DNA of 64,000 nucleotides, from positions 434,001 through 498,000 of the forward strand of contig NZ_CP102590.1 in NCBI RefSeq assembly GCF_032818155.1. Direction: 5' to 3'. Position numbers and translations under genes: made by a program. This DNA comes from Niallia taxi (GTDB lineage Bacteria > Bacillota > Bacilli > Bacillales > Cytobacillaceae). Shown here piece after piece: positions 43,314 to 52,086 of this stretch. Numbering within the stretch: position 1 is the stretch's first letter; every line of letters begins with the position of its first letter. Under the pieces are notes generated by a model, which searched no databases, was not told the origin of the DNA, and worked only from the letters and a program-made list of their open reading frames with translations.

Positions 43314-43341
43314 AAATAGCAGTAAACAAATTACTTCACTG

Positions 43342-43435
43342 ACTACTTTCCTACGCTGGCATCACCCAGATCAGGTCCAAAGGGTTAAAAAAATCATTTT
43401 TTCTCTCAGCCCTCTTTCTGGGCACCCCTAGTAGT
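43342..43435 (-). ncRNA. TPP riboswitch, promoter-proximal (distal to gene) copy
   Basis: On the minus strand: ACTACTAGGGGTGCCC, GGGCTGAGAG, AACCCTTTGGACCTGATC, TGGGTGATGCCAGCG and TAGGAAAGTAGT, the full THI-box order with closing stem ACTACT/AGTAGT. Each copy has its own terminator, so the pair should act in series. Confidence 0.92.
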
Positions 43436-43460
43436 TAAATCATATGTAAAATTCAGATTA

Positions 43461-43489
43461 AGCATAAACCTAACTTGTGCTAATGTAAA
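43461..43489 (-). promoter_or_regulatory. Promoter of the thiW-lux-like operon
   Basis: On the minus strand TTTACA (43484-43489) and TATGCT (43461-43466) are 17 bp apart. Transcription would begin near 43453, about 20 bases before the first riboswitch. Confidence 0.6.
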
Positions 43490-43643
43490 GAGAATTTTGA
43501 AATGGACTTTAAAGACTCAAAGAGAAATCTTATCTACCGACTATCTTAATAGCCAAGTAGCATTCATGTCCGAAGTTGCTAAAAATGTGTAAATCATGAC
43601 AGCCTTCTGCTACTAAGGTAGTCAGCAATACTTCTCGTTACAT

Positions 43644-44525
43644 TTATATAAACCTTACTTCGTATTCCGCTTGGAACGTTTCTCCTGTTTCCAGCTTATT
43701 TACACCGAATTTTTCATTCAGTTTGCCTGTTGTATTAAAGGTATCAGCAATTCCGTACCATGGCTCAATGCATACAAATGGGGCCATTTTTCCTTCTGTT
43801 TTGGAATAATTCGACCATATTCCTACATATGGGAAATTAGCAAACCTCACTTCTACCCCATGATTCGAAAGATTTGACGCTAACTTGATTGAATCAATAT
43901 GACTATATATTAAAGCATCTTTTTCAAATAGAGAGTCTTTAATCTGAATGGCATTAATTTCATTAGCGTTACCTTTCTCATGAATAAGGGCATCCTTTAA
44001 CTCATACTCTGTTACACTTTGGTTCTCTGCAGGCGTAAAATACAGTGTATAATCTGCAGCGGTTTCATTTTCTGCCAGCGGCACGTTAAAGGCAGGATGT
44101 GCACCGATAGAAAAGTACATTTCCTCGTTGTTTTCATTCACTATTTCCCAGCCAACAGCCAAAGAATCTTCTTTTAACTTGTAATGAATCAACGCTTTAA
44201 ACTCATATGGATATACATCAAGGAAACGCCCACCAGATTCTACAACAAACGTAACAGCTGTGCTTGTCTGCTCAGCAACCTCAAAAATTACATCACGTAA
44301 AAAGCCATGCTGAGACATTTCATATGTCTTTCCGTTCAGTTCGTATTTATCATCCTTTAAACGTCCGACAATTGGGAATAATACTGGTGACACGCGTCCC
44401 CAATAGGCTTTATCACCTGTCCACATATAATCAAGCTCCGTTTTTTTATGCTTCACCTTGCGTAATTCTGCACCGCTGCTAGCGATTTCCACCTTAAGCA
44501 ACTCATTTTCAATAACAATTGTCAT
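43644..44525 (-). CDS. Aldose 1-epimerase family protein (LacX-like)
   Basis: A 293-residue mutarotase-fold protein. I start it at MTIVIENELLKVEIASSGAE because GAGGGAG precedes that ATG. The fold is marked by LDYMWTGDKAYWGRVSPVLF, the catalytic-region His in YEMSQHGFLRDVIF (about 80), FSIGAHPAFNVPL (about 150) and the late Glu in FVCIEPWYGIAD. It interconverts sugar anomers, possibly of phosphorylated hexoses. It is monocistronic; no sugar operon is adjacent. Confidence 0.8.
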   Translation of the reverse strand: MTIVIENELLKVEIASSGAELRKVKHKKTELDYMWTGDKAYWGRVSPVLFPIVGRLKDDKYELNGKTYEMSQHGFLRDVIFEVAEQTSTAVTFVVESGGRFLDVYPYEFKALIHYKLKEDSLAVGWEIVNENNEEMYFSIGAHPAFNVPLAENETAADYTLYFTPAENQSVTEYELKDALIHEKGNANEINAIQIKDSLFEKDALIYSHIDSIKLASNLSNHGVEVRFANFPYVGIWSNYSKTEGKMAPFVCIEPWYGIADTFNTTGKLNEKFGVNKLETGETFQAEYEVRFI

Positions 44526-44691
44526 GATAACTCCCTCTTTTCTCAAGTGACTTTTTTTATATGAAATACCCATTTATTTACCTACTAACCCAATTTAACA
44601 TAATATCTCCATTCTCAAACATACATTATTTACATTTATTAGATTTTTTGTTATATATTATAATAAAACAAAGCATGAGGACCATTCTAAA

Positions 44692-44844
44692 ATGAACCAG
44701 CTTATAAAAAATGTAAAAACTTATAAAATAATTATTACTTTTGGGTTATTAGCTTCTATTACGTCCATTGGCTTTTGGTTATTTAATATTACTGTCAAGC
44801 TTGGTGAAGCTGTTGGTGAACTTATCTTTCATATTACTCATTAA
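44692..44844 (+). CDS. Small single-helix membrane protein
   Basis: A 50-residue frame starting MNQLIKNVKTYKIIITFG with GAGGA ten bases before the ATG. A basic N-terminus is followed by a hydrophobic helix (about 13-33) and a short tail, VGELIFHITH. The Bacillus-type ribosome site supports expression. No family recognised. Confidence 0.45.
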   Translation: MNQLIKNVKTYKIIITFGLLASITSIGFWLFNITVKLGEAVGELIFHITH

Positions 44845-44890
44845 TACATATGTTAATAATTCATTGTATAACTGATGTAAGCTATGTTTT

Positions 44891-45279
44891 TTAGCTTTCT
44901 GTAACTGTAACCGTTTTTGTAACTAACTCTATTAATTCAGCTAAATCCCCAACACATTTTTTTACTTCTGAAAGATGGTAAAAGGTGCAGGTTGTCTTTA
45001 GATCCTCTATCTCCTTTCCTGGAGTATAAAGAAAAGTTATCTTCCCTTGGCCAAGTGCAATCCCTAATTCTATGTGACTCCCTTTTCCTGCAGGCTGTAA
45101 CATGATTAGAAAATCCGCATCTTTTACCCCTGTTAGTTCTTTCTGACCAATTTCTGTTAAAGCATCAAGTGATGATGCCCTCTTATTTTTTGTCCATATC
45201 CTTTATTGACTAATATTTCACTGACATATTGTACTAAATCTATATTTTTAAAGCATGAAGCAATGTAAAACTTATTCAT
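44891..45279 (-). pseudogene. Frameshifted nucleoside 2-deoxyribosyltransferase-like gene
   Basis: The frame starts MNKFYIASCFKNIDLVQYVS and runs through VNKGY, then shifts: the other frame continues WTKNKRASSLDALTEIG, DADFLIMLQPAGKGSHIELG and a C-terminal tail to a stop at 44891. The break at about 45195-45200 lacks the few codons expected between KGY and WT, so a short deletion shifted the frame. The fold (IAS start, PAGKGSHIELGIALG) fits the deoxyribosyltransferase-like group. Confidence 0.7.
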
Positions 45280-45333
45280 CCAAACCCATCTTTCTATTTG
45301 CTTGTTTCGAACGATGATTTATTAATGACTTGA

Positions 45334-45420
45334 CTACCGTTTTATGAAAATACTATCATAAAGATAGGTTTGTAAAGGATTCGTTTTATCTACATAATCT
45401 GTTAGAGTACGTTTTAACAT
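45334..45420 (-). CDS. Possible 28-residue peptide
   Basis: A short frame (MLKRTLTDYVDKTNPLQTYL, then YDSIFIKR) with GGTGG upstream of the ATG. It lies in the 308-bp space 45280-45587, which otherwise holds only the sigma-B promoter before rsbY. It may be real or the tail of a decayed gene. Confidence 0.25.
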   Translation of the reverse strand: MLKRTLTDYVDKTNPLQTYLYDSIFIKR

Positions 45421-45513
45421 GTTAGTAACCACCTGTTCCTACTGAAATTATAGCATTTTGCCGCTTTTATCTCCTTAAAATCTATCTAGAATTAATTAAA
45501 TTTATTTTTTTAT

Positions 45514-45538
45514 GTTTATTTTAATTTATAAAGGGTAT
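45514..45538 (+). promoter_or_regulatory. Sigma-B type promoter upstream of rsbY
   Basis: GTTTAT (45514-45519) and GGGTAT (45533-45538) are separated by 13 bp. This matches the general-stress consensus GTTTAA-N12-14-GGGTAT with one mismatch and lies 50 bp before the TTG start. Confidence 0.75.
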
Positions 45539-45587
45539 TTAAAAATGTTGTATATAGAAAAACAGAAAGTAAGTGAGGGGACGATAA

Positions 45588-46727
45588 TTGGGAATTCTGA
45601 TTGTTGATGATAATGAGGCTAATTTATTCGTTATCGAAAAGTTGCTTCAGCGTGCCGGGTATATTGATTATCTGTCGTTTACTTCCGCACAGGATATGTT
45701 TAACTACTTATATTCAGATACCCCATACGTTATTGAGAGCCAGGTGGATGCTATCTTAATGGATATCATGATGCCGGAAATTGATGGAATAGAAGCATGC
45801 AAACAACTCCAGCAAGTTGAGCATTTAAAGGATATACCTGTTATTTTTGTAACAGCTTTAGAGGATTCAAGCAAGGTGGTCGAGGCTTTAGATGCAGGTG
45901 GCACAGACTACTTAATGAAACCGATTAACAAAACGGAGCTGCTTGCCAGACTTCGAGTGGCCATCCGCTTAAAATATGAAAAAGATTGGCATAAAAAGCA
46001 GGAGGAAAAAATCCGCAATGAGCTTGAGCTGTCTACACAAGTGCAAACAAGTGTATTAAGCCGTCCAATTTATAAAGAGAACCTGCTAATAAAGGCATCC
46101 TATGTGCCTGCATTTCAATTGGCAGGAGATATGTATTTCTGGTATGAGATAAGTGACCACCGTTATGCCGCCATTCAGCTTGATATGATGGGACATGGAA
46201 TTTCGGCCTCGCTTGTTTGTATGTTCATTTCCTCGGTATTGCGTGATACTATTCAAACAAATCCTGATCCTGAGTATGTTATACAAGATTTAAATCGCAG
46301 GATGAGTACGCTTAACTCAAATCAGAAAATACCTTATTACTTTACAGCAATTTATTTAGTGTTAGATACGAATGAACGAACGATAGAATACATAAACGCC
46401 GGGCATCTCGACGGCTATGCTTTAATTGATGATAATCATATAGCGGAACTAAAAAGCAACACTACAGCTGTCGGTTTCTTTGACGATATAAAAACAAAAA
46501 AGAATATTATTACATACTCTGAATCTATACAGCTTATCCTCTGCACAGATGGTGTACATGAGGCCATTGATAAATATGGTCAAACAGGGATTGATTGTAT
46601 CAAGGAAGCGGCTTCATGCCGACTTGCTGAAGCAAAACTATCTGAACCAATCGACTTAATTACATCTAAGGATCATCAAGACGGTGCCACAGATGATATG
46701 TGTGTAGTTCTTATTCAAGCAAATTAA
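45588..46727 (+). CDS. rsbY: RsbY-like response regulator with PP2C phosphatase domain
   Basis: A 379-residue protein with a TTG start behind GAGGGG. Residues about 1-125 are a receiver (LIVDDNEANLF, phospho-Asp in AILMDIMMPEIDG, Lys in YLMKPINKTE). Residues about 165-378 are a SpoIIE/PP2C phosphatase (LAGDMYFWYEI, AIQLDMMGHGISASL, LILCTDGVHEA, GATDDMCVVL). In the B. cereus group RsbY dephosphorylates the anti-anti-sigma factor RsbV and so frees sigma-B. The kinase and methyltransferase partners are convergent at 46745-50370. Confidence 0.85.
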   Translation: MGILIVDDNEANLFVIEKLLQRAGYIDYLSFTSAQDMFNYLYSDTPYVIESQVDAILMDIMMPEIDGIEACKQLQQVEHLKDIPVIFVTALEDSSKVVEALDAGGTDYLMKPINKTELLARLRVAIRLKYEKDWHKKQEEKIRNELELSTQVQTSVLSRPIYKENLLIKASYVPAFQLAGDMYFWYEISDHRYAAIQLDMMGHGISASLVCMFISSVLRDTIQTNPDPEYVIQDLNRRMSTLNSNQKIPYYFTAIYLVLDTNERTIEYINAGHLDGYALIDDNHIAELKSNTTAVGFFDDIKTKKNIITYSESIQLILCTDGVHEAIDKYGQTGIDCIKEAASCRLAEAKLSEPIDLITSKDHQDGATDDMCVVLIQAN

Positions 46728-46733
46728 AAATTT

Positions 46734-46767
46734 AAAGCAGTGTCCTAATAAGGAACACTGCTTTTTT
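46734..46767. terminator. Shared bidirectional terminator of rsbY and rsbM
   Basis: AAAGCAGTGT and ACACTGCTTT form a 10-bp stem with T tracts on the plus strand. The stop codon of the minus-strand rsbM-like gene lies within the loop. Confidence 0.85.
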
Positions 46768-47566
46768 TGCGGAATAATTTTTCCTGGATGTTAAAATTTT
46801 CAAAGTAGGCAGAATCACTGCGTATTGTCTCTTTGCTGCCTAATCCAAGAAAACCTCCTGCACTCAGGCTTTCATTAAATAAGTTGTATACTTGCTGCTG
46901 TAATTCAAAATTAAAGTAAATCAGCACATTACGGCATATAATTACATGAAATTCATTAAACGACCTGTCCGTTACTAGGTTATGCTGTGCGAACACGATA
47001 TTTTTTAGCAATGTAGAATGTAACACCGCTCCATTGCTGTCTGCTGTGTAATATTCAGAGAAGGATCTTTTCCCGCCTGCAGCAAGATAGTTTTTCGTAT
47101 ATGCCTGCATTTTCGGGAGTGGAATCACTCCCCCAGCAGCTTTTTCCAATACAATGTCATTCATGTCTGTTGCATATATCTTTGTTTTGTTAGCCAAGCC
47201 CTCTTCCTCTAGCAGGATTGCCATGGAATATGCTTCCTCCCCAGTAGAACAGCCTGCATGCCATACTCGGATTTCAGGCAGCTTTCTTAAAACAGGAACT
47301 ACCTCTTCCCGAAATGCCTTAAAAAAGGATGGATCTCTGAACATTTCCGTAACATTTATGGAAAAGTCTCGCAGCAGCTTGTGCAGCACGTCTTCATCAT
47401 AGATAATCCTTTCTGTTAGGCCAGTAATAGTAAGCAGCTTCTCTCTGCTTAAGCGATTCTGAACACGACGCATCAAGGAGGAACGCATATATTGCCTAAA
47501 GTCATAGCCAGTAAGTCTGTAAACAGCTGTTAAAAGTAAGTCTAATTCAATTTCTTCTTTTTCCAT
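46745..47566 (-). CDS. rsbM: RsbM-like CheR-type methyltransferase
   Basis: A 273-residue SAM-dependent methyltransferase. The CheR N-domain (LLLTAVYRLTGYDFRQYMRS, residues about 9-28) is followed by the SAM motif VWHAGCSTGEEAYSMAILL (about 100), KIYATDMND and VIICRNVLIYFN (about 210). There are no chemotaxis genes around it. It lies between the RsbY-like and RsbK-like genes, as in the B. cereus group, where RsbM methylates RsbK and dampens sigma-B activation. Confidence 0.85.
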   Translation of the reverse strand: MEKEEIELDLLLTAVYRLTGYDFRQYMRSSLMRRVQNRLSREKLLTITGLTERIIYDEDVLHKLLRDFSINVTEMFRDPSFFKAFREEVVPVLRKLPEIRVWHAGCSTGEEAYSMAILLEEEGLANKTKIYATDMNDIVLEKAAGGVIPLPKMQAYTKNYLAAGGKRSFSEYYTADSNGAVLHSTLLKNIVFAQHNLVTDRSFNEFHVIICRNVLIYFNFELQQQVYNLFNESLSAGGFLGLGSKETIRSDSAYFENFNIQEKLFRKKSSVPY

Positions 47567-47607
47567 GCAATCATTTCCTTAATTTTTTACTTGAGACTAT
47601 TCCAAGC

Positions 47608-50370
47608 TTAGGACAGCCATACACGCATTGCAGATAATAATTGATCTAGCTTCAGAGGCTTACTGATATAATCTGACGCCCCTGCTTCTATACATTTATC
47701 CCTGTCGCCCTTCATCGCTTTTGCTGTTAATGCAATGATAGGAATATCATTATGTGTTTCCATGGTCCTAATTCGTTTGATTGTCTCATAACCATCCATA
47801 ACAGGCATCATAATATCCATTAAAACAATATCAAAATGCTCCAATTCTTTCATCTTCTCAAGACATTCAGCACCATTATCAGCGGTAATAACGTTCATAC
47901 CTTCTTTCGCTAACGCGTTTTTTAATGCATAGATATTCCGATAATCATCGTCCGCCACAATCACTGTTTTCCCTTGTAAAACAGTTGATGGAGTCTGCGG
48001 TGTGCTTTCCTCTGCACTGACAGCAGATTCATTCAGCTCATATTCAGGCACTTCTGTTCCTGTTGTTGAAGCTTGCTCTTCTTCTGTGTTATCTATCCCT
48101 ATTAAAGGAATACCTCCTGGCAAATTAGGAATGTAAATAGTGAAGGTACTGCCTTCGCCTTCCTGACTTTCTACTTTGCACATACCGCCAAGGAGCTGCG
48201 AAAATTCTCTAGATATGGATAACCCCAGACCTGTGCCACCATACTTCCTCATTGTAGCTCCATCAACCTGCTGGAATGCCTCAAATATCATCATATGTTT
48301 ATCTGCAGGTATCCCAATTCCTGTATCTGAAACAGACATTTTCACCCATATATCTGCATAGTTAGAAAGCGGCAGCTGCGATACTTCCTCCGCATTTGCT
48401 TTATTAACATTAATAGATACTTTGCCTTCTTTTGTGAATTTGAATGCGTTCGACAATAGGTTTTTCATGATTTGCTGTAATCTTTGTTCATCTGTGTAAA
48501 TAATTGGCGGAACATCATCTGCGTAATTAATGTCGAAGTCTAGCTCTTTGCTTTTTGCAATTTGCGTAAAGTTACGCTTCAGCCTATCGACGAATTCACT
48601 TAAGTACACTTCTTCAAAGCTAATTTCAAGTTTTCCTGCTTCCACCTTGGAAAGGTCAAGAATATCATTGATTAAATTTAATAAATCATTACCAGAAGAA
48701 TTAATAACTTTCGCAAATTCTTTTTGTTCTGGAGATAATTCTACATCAAGGTCATCTGCAAGCATTTCAGAAAGCAGCAAAATGCTGTTAAGTGGTGTGC
48801 GAAGCTCATGAGACATATTAGCCAAGAATTCAGATTTATATTTCGAGCTAAGCTGAAGCTGTTTCGCCTGCTCCTCTAATTCTTCTTTAACAGTCACAAG
48901 TTCCTCTGTTTTAAACTCTGCATCATTTGTGCGTTCTTCCAGCTGTTCATTTATCATTCGCAGCTCTTCTGTCTGTGTTTGCAGTTCTTCTGATTGCGCT
49001 TGTAATTCTTCTGATTGTGTTTGCAGCTCTTCTGTTTGGGCTTGTGATTCAAGCAATAAGCGCTCGACTTCCATTCTCCCCAGAATATTCATAATACCGA
49101 TTCCCAATGTTTCCAGGACATTTTCGATAAGCTTCTGATCAGCTTTAGTGAATTCCTTAATACTCGCTATCTCCAAAACAGCAACAACATCGTCCTTCAC
49201 TAATATTGGTGCAATCAGTACAGATTTCGGCTTAACCTCTCCTAAGCCAGTAGAGATTAAACGATAGTCCTCAGGAACATTATTCAAAACAATCATTTTC
49301 TTGTCGTGCACAGTTTGACCAATAAGACCTTCGCCTGCAGTAAATGCTTGTCTTCCAGTCTCTGAATCTGCATATGCAGCGACTTTTTTAAACACAGCCT
49401 CTTTGCCTGTTTCATCCATAACGTAAAATGCACCAAAACTAGCTTTTGTAGCAGTTACTACCTTCTTAATAAATTGCTCTGAAAGTGTGGATATGGAAAC
49501 GTGGCGGCCATATAATTTGATGATTTCAGCAGAATTAGATTGAACCCAGTTTTGTTCGGAAATTTCGTCGACAAATTGTTTTTCCTTTGATGTGTAATTT
49601 TCAAGGGACGCAGCCATTGAATTAAATGATCTTGCAATATCACCAATTTCATCATTACTGTCCAATTGAATGCGAGGAACTTCAGCCAAATTATTAAAGT
49701 CAACATCTTTAATGACATCAACGATGGAATTAATATTTCTTGTAGTACTTCTAATAACCCATAGCATGACAGAAACAATTAGTATAAGTGCAACGGAAAC
49801 AACCGAAATAAGTGCAATAACAAGCTGTTTGTATGTAGCATTGGCACCACTTAAAGCGTCACCCATTAAGGATTCCTGATAATCCTTGAACTCATCAATT
49901 TTGCTTAATAGCACCGTTCGATTTGCTGCGCCATCATTATAAATGGCTTGCAGCTCTTGTGTAGAGCCATTATTGTTGTACACAGTTAAAATCTCTGTTT
50001 CCATTTTGGCAAACTCTGTGTAACCATTACTAATTTCTTTAATTAGCGATTTTGCCTTATTTGTATTCAATATTACTTCAAGATCAGCTATTTTAGTATT
50101 AAGAAGGGTAATATCCTCCGCAGATGATTCAGCAAAATCTTTATTGATATTCGCACTTCTTCCGTTCATCAGGTTAAGCATATTACGGTCTTCCAAATAA
50201 ATCTGCTGCCTGATTTCAGTAGCCTCATTCACCTTATGATAGCGGTCCTGCACAATCTCCAGCATATTATCTTTAATGGATTGCATCATAATAAGAACGA
50301 TTCCCATTAAGAGAACCATACATAAGACAGTCAATCCTAATCCAAAATATTGCTTCCTTTTGTATCCCAC
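47608..50370 (-). CDS. rsbK: RsbK-like hybrid sensor histidine kinase
   Basis: A 920-residue hybrid kinase. Order: membrane helix (about 10-30), helical extracytoplasmic sensor (about 31-185, CHASE3-like), helix (about 186-208), HAMP, GAF (about 290-430), a coiled coil of repeated EELQTQSEELQ heptads (about 440-505), HisKA with His about 520 (LANMSHELRTPLNSILLL), HATPase (DTGIGIP, GGTGLGLSIS) and a C-terminal receiver with Asp about 851 (IVLMDIMMPVMDG). It should pass phosphate to RsbY under stress. The neighbouring methyltransferase may modify its coiled-coil glutamates or glutamines. Confidence 0.85.
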   Translation of the reverse strand: MGYKRKQYFGLGLTVLCMVLLMGIVLIMMQSIKDNMLEIVQDRYHKVNEATEIRQQIYLEDRNMLNLMNGRSANINKDFAESSAEDITLLNTKIADLEVILNTNKAKSLIKEISNGYTEFAKMETEILTVYNNNGSTQELQAIYNDGAANRTVLLSKIDEFKDYQESLMGDALSGANATYKQLVIALISVVSVALILIVSVMLWVIRSTTRNINSIVDVIKDVDFNNLAEVPRIQLDSNDEIGDIARSFNSMAASLENYTSKEKQFVDEISEQNWVQSNSAEIIKLYGRHVSISTLSEQFIKKVVTATKASFGAFYVMDETGKEAVFKKVAAYADSETGRQAFTAGEGLIGQTVHDKKMIVLNNVPEDYRLISTGLGEVKPKSVLIAPILVKDDVVAVLEIASIKEFTKADQKLIENVLETLGIGIMNILGRMEVERLLLESQAQTEELQTQSEELQAQSEELQTQTEELRMINEQLEERTNDAEFKTEELVTVKEELEEQAKQLQLSSKYKSEFLANMSHELRTPLNSILLLSEMLADDLDVELSPEQKEFAKVINSSGNDLLNLINDILDLSKVEAGKLEISFEEVYLSEFVDRLKRNFTQIAKSKELDFDINYADDVPPIIYTDEQRLQQIMKNLLSNAFKFTKEGKVSINVNKANAEEVSQLPLSNYADIWVKMSVSDTGIGIPADKHMMIFEAFQQVDGATMRKYGGTGLGLSISREFSQLLGGMCKVESQEGEGSTFTIYIPNLPGGIPLIGIDNTEEEQASTTGTEVPEYELNESAVSAEESTPQTPSTVLQGKTVIVADDDYRNIYALKNALAKEGMNVITADNGAECLEKMKELEHFDIVLMDIMMPVMDGYETIKRIRTMETHNDIPIIALTAKAMKGDRDKCIEAGASDYISKPLKLDQLLSAMRVWLS

Positions 50371-50605
50371 AACTGTTCCTTCTTTCTACTTGTCAATACT
50401 TCAACTATAACAAACATTTTGCTAGTTTACTATTTTACTTCCTTAGTGTTATGTAAGCAGGAGAAATATAGTTATTTTTAATAGATTGATAATAATAGTA
50501 TTTTAAAAAAGTAAATTGTTATATATCTATAATCGCTTATTAATTAATTATATCATAATAACAGATGTTTTTAATTGAATTCCCTTTATATCTTTAAGGG
50601 AAAAA

Positions 50606-50632
50606 GAACCTAAGCTGAAATTGCTTTGGTTC
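50606..50632 (-). terminator. Terminator after the 50657 membrane protein gene
   Basis: On the minus strand GAACCAAAGC and GCTTAGGTTC pair with one mismatch and are followed by TTTTTCCC. Confidence 0.65.
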
Positions 50633-50656
50633 GGTTGGCTTTACTAACATGAAACT

Positions 50657-51097
50657 TTAGTCTTTTCTCATTATTTTTAAATGTAAAGGAAAAAAGAAAA
50701 GGAAAACAAAAATATATACTGGAATGGAATACCATGTATGCCAGCCTTTACTTATCATGTATCCTGATGCTACCGCTCCCCATTCTAACACGAACGAAGC
50801 TACTGCAAAAATCCATCTGTATAAAATAGATTTAGTAACTGTTAAAAAGTTCAAATAGATTATGCCGATTGCTGGTGGAACAAATGCCACAAATATATAG
50901 TCGATTGGAGAAGTGACAGGCGAAGGTCCAATTTGAAATCCCTTAAAAACGTCCCCTACCAACACATCTCCAAGCCAAGTGCCAAAGCCAAAGACTCCAG
51001 CACTATAATACATCTCCTTGAATGTCAGCTTTTTTGGCATAGTAATTAGGATGAGTAGAAAAATCCCTATTATCGTGTATGGATACCACATTTTCAA
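50657..51097 (-). CDS. Polytopic membrane protein, possibly CBO0543 family
   Basis: About 146 residues with four or five hydrophobic helices (WYPYTIIGIFLLILITMP first, then FVAFVPPAIGIIYLNFL, FAVASFVLEWGAVASGYM and YSIPVYIFVFLFFFPLHL). I prefer the TTG at 51095-51097 because AGGA lies eight bases upstream; an ATG six bases later and a GTG six bases earlier are alternatives. The pattern resembles the CBO0543 family of small Firmicute membrane proteins. Function unknown. Confidence 0.6.
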   Translation of the reverse strand: MKMWYPYTIIGIFLLILITMPKKLTFKEMYYSAGVFGFGTWLGDVLVGDVFKGFQIGPSPVTSPIDYIFVAFVPPAIGIIYLNFLTVTKSILYRWIFAVASFVLEWGAVASGYMISKGWHTWYSIPVYIFVFLFFFPLHLKIMRKD

Positions 51098-51198
51098 GCC
51101 CACAATCCTTTCACAGAATCCTTTTAGCCTTTATCCATAAAATATCCTAATTTCTTTATCGCTATACTGCCGCAAGGAACCATGGCTTACTTTTTTGT

Positions 51199-51229
51199 AA
51201 AAAAACAGCTGACTCTCAGCCAGCTGTTT
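51199..51229 (-). terminator. Terminator of the NAD(P)H oxidoreductase gene
   Basis: AAACAGCTG and CAGCTGTTT form a 9-bp stem followed on the minus strand by TTTTTTTACAAAAAAG. Confidence 0.8.
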
Positions 51230-51264
51230 GAAAATTAAATAATATACGTATAATACAAAGATAT

Positions 51265-51858
51265 TCATTTGTCTATTTTCTGGAAATATCGATAAATCTT
51301 TGCTAATTTCTTGCTGTGATTTCCTTTAGGACTTTCCATATTTCCGAATTCAAAAAACTTCACCTTTTTTATTCCGACAAAATTAAATAGCGCTTTTTTC
51401 ATAAGAATTTTGTGGGCGTTATTAAGCCACAGCATCGGATAATTAGTCGGCCCCTTCATTGTCGATATGCAGACAACAGATTTCCCTTTCAAAAGACCCT
51501 CCGGAAAAAGTCCTTTTTTATCTTTATAGGCAAAATTCGAGGCAAACATTTGATCAATATATCCTAGTAGCATGGCAGGTGGTCTTCCCCACCAAATAGG
51601 ATAAATAAACACTAGCTTGTCAGCCCACTTTATTTGTTCTCTATATTTTTCTAACTCCGGATTAATATGCATATCACGTCTTCGCTTTTGTTCATTGAAT
51701 ACTAACAAGGGATTAAAGCCCTCTTCGTATAAGTCAAGCATTTGAATTCCCTTTATATTGGCGTTTTCTTTGCTCCCCTTCATTACTTGTTGGGAAAAAG
51801 CATAATTTAAGCTTTTATGATTTGGATATGTATAAACGACTAACATTTTCATCTGCAC
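51265..51858 (-). CDS. NAD(P)H-dependent flavin oxidoreductase (flavodoxin-like fold)
   Basis: A 197-residue quinone- or flavin-reductase-type protein. The FMN-binding N-terminus is MLVVYTYPNHKSLNYAFSQ, and the active-site loop is FIYPIWWGRPPAMLLGYIDQ (about residues 85-104), with FASNFAYKDKKGL after it. Relatives (KefF, MdaB, YrkL) carry out two-electron reduction of quinones. AAGGAGGTG precedes the start region. It has its own terminator, and neighbours do not indicate the substrate. Confidence 0.8.
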   Translation of the reverse strand: MQMKMLVVYTYPNHKSLNYAFSQQVMKGSKENANIKGIQMLDLYEEGFNPLLVFNEQKRRRDMHINPELEKYREQIKWADKLVFIYPIWWGRPPAMLLGYIDQMFASNFAYKDKKGLFPEGLLKGKSVVCISTMKGPTNYPMLWLNNAHKILMKKALFNFVGIKKVKFFEFGNMESPKGNHSKKLAKIYRYFQKIDK

Positions 51859-52086
51859 ACCTCCTTATCTATTAAAAAATGTTCAGTAATTCATTAAGAA
51901 TTCTGATATAGATTAGTCATCCCATTAATATTCTCCCATGTGCTTAAAAACCCTCTATTCTTGTCAGTATTCGGATGCATATACATATGTGTTTTTCTTT
52001 TTTCCAAGGGCTTTCCGCCTCACAATCTAAGTTTATGCAAATAAAATATAAAGACCTAAAAGCGAATGTTGTAAAGGAGGGGACAA

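Noticed and set aside
46745..47566. Chemotaxis CheR
   Set aside because: No che or mcp gene is adjacent and it sits with RsbK- and RsbY-like genes, so an RsbM role is more likely.
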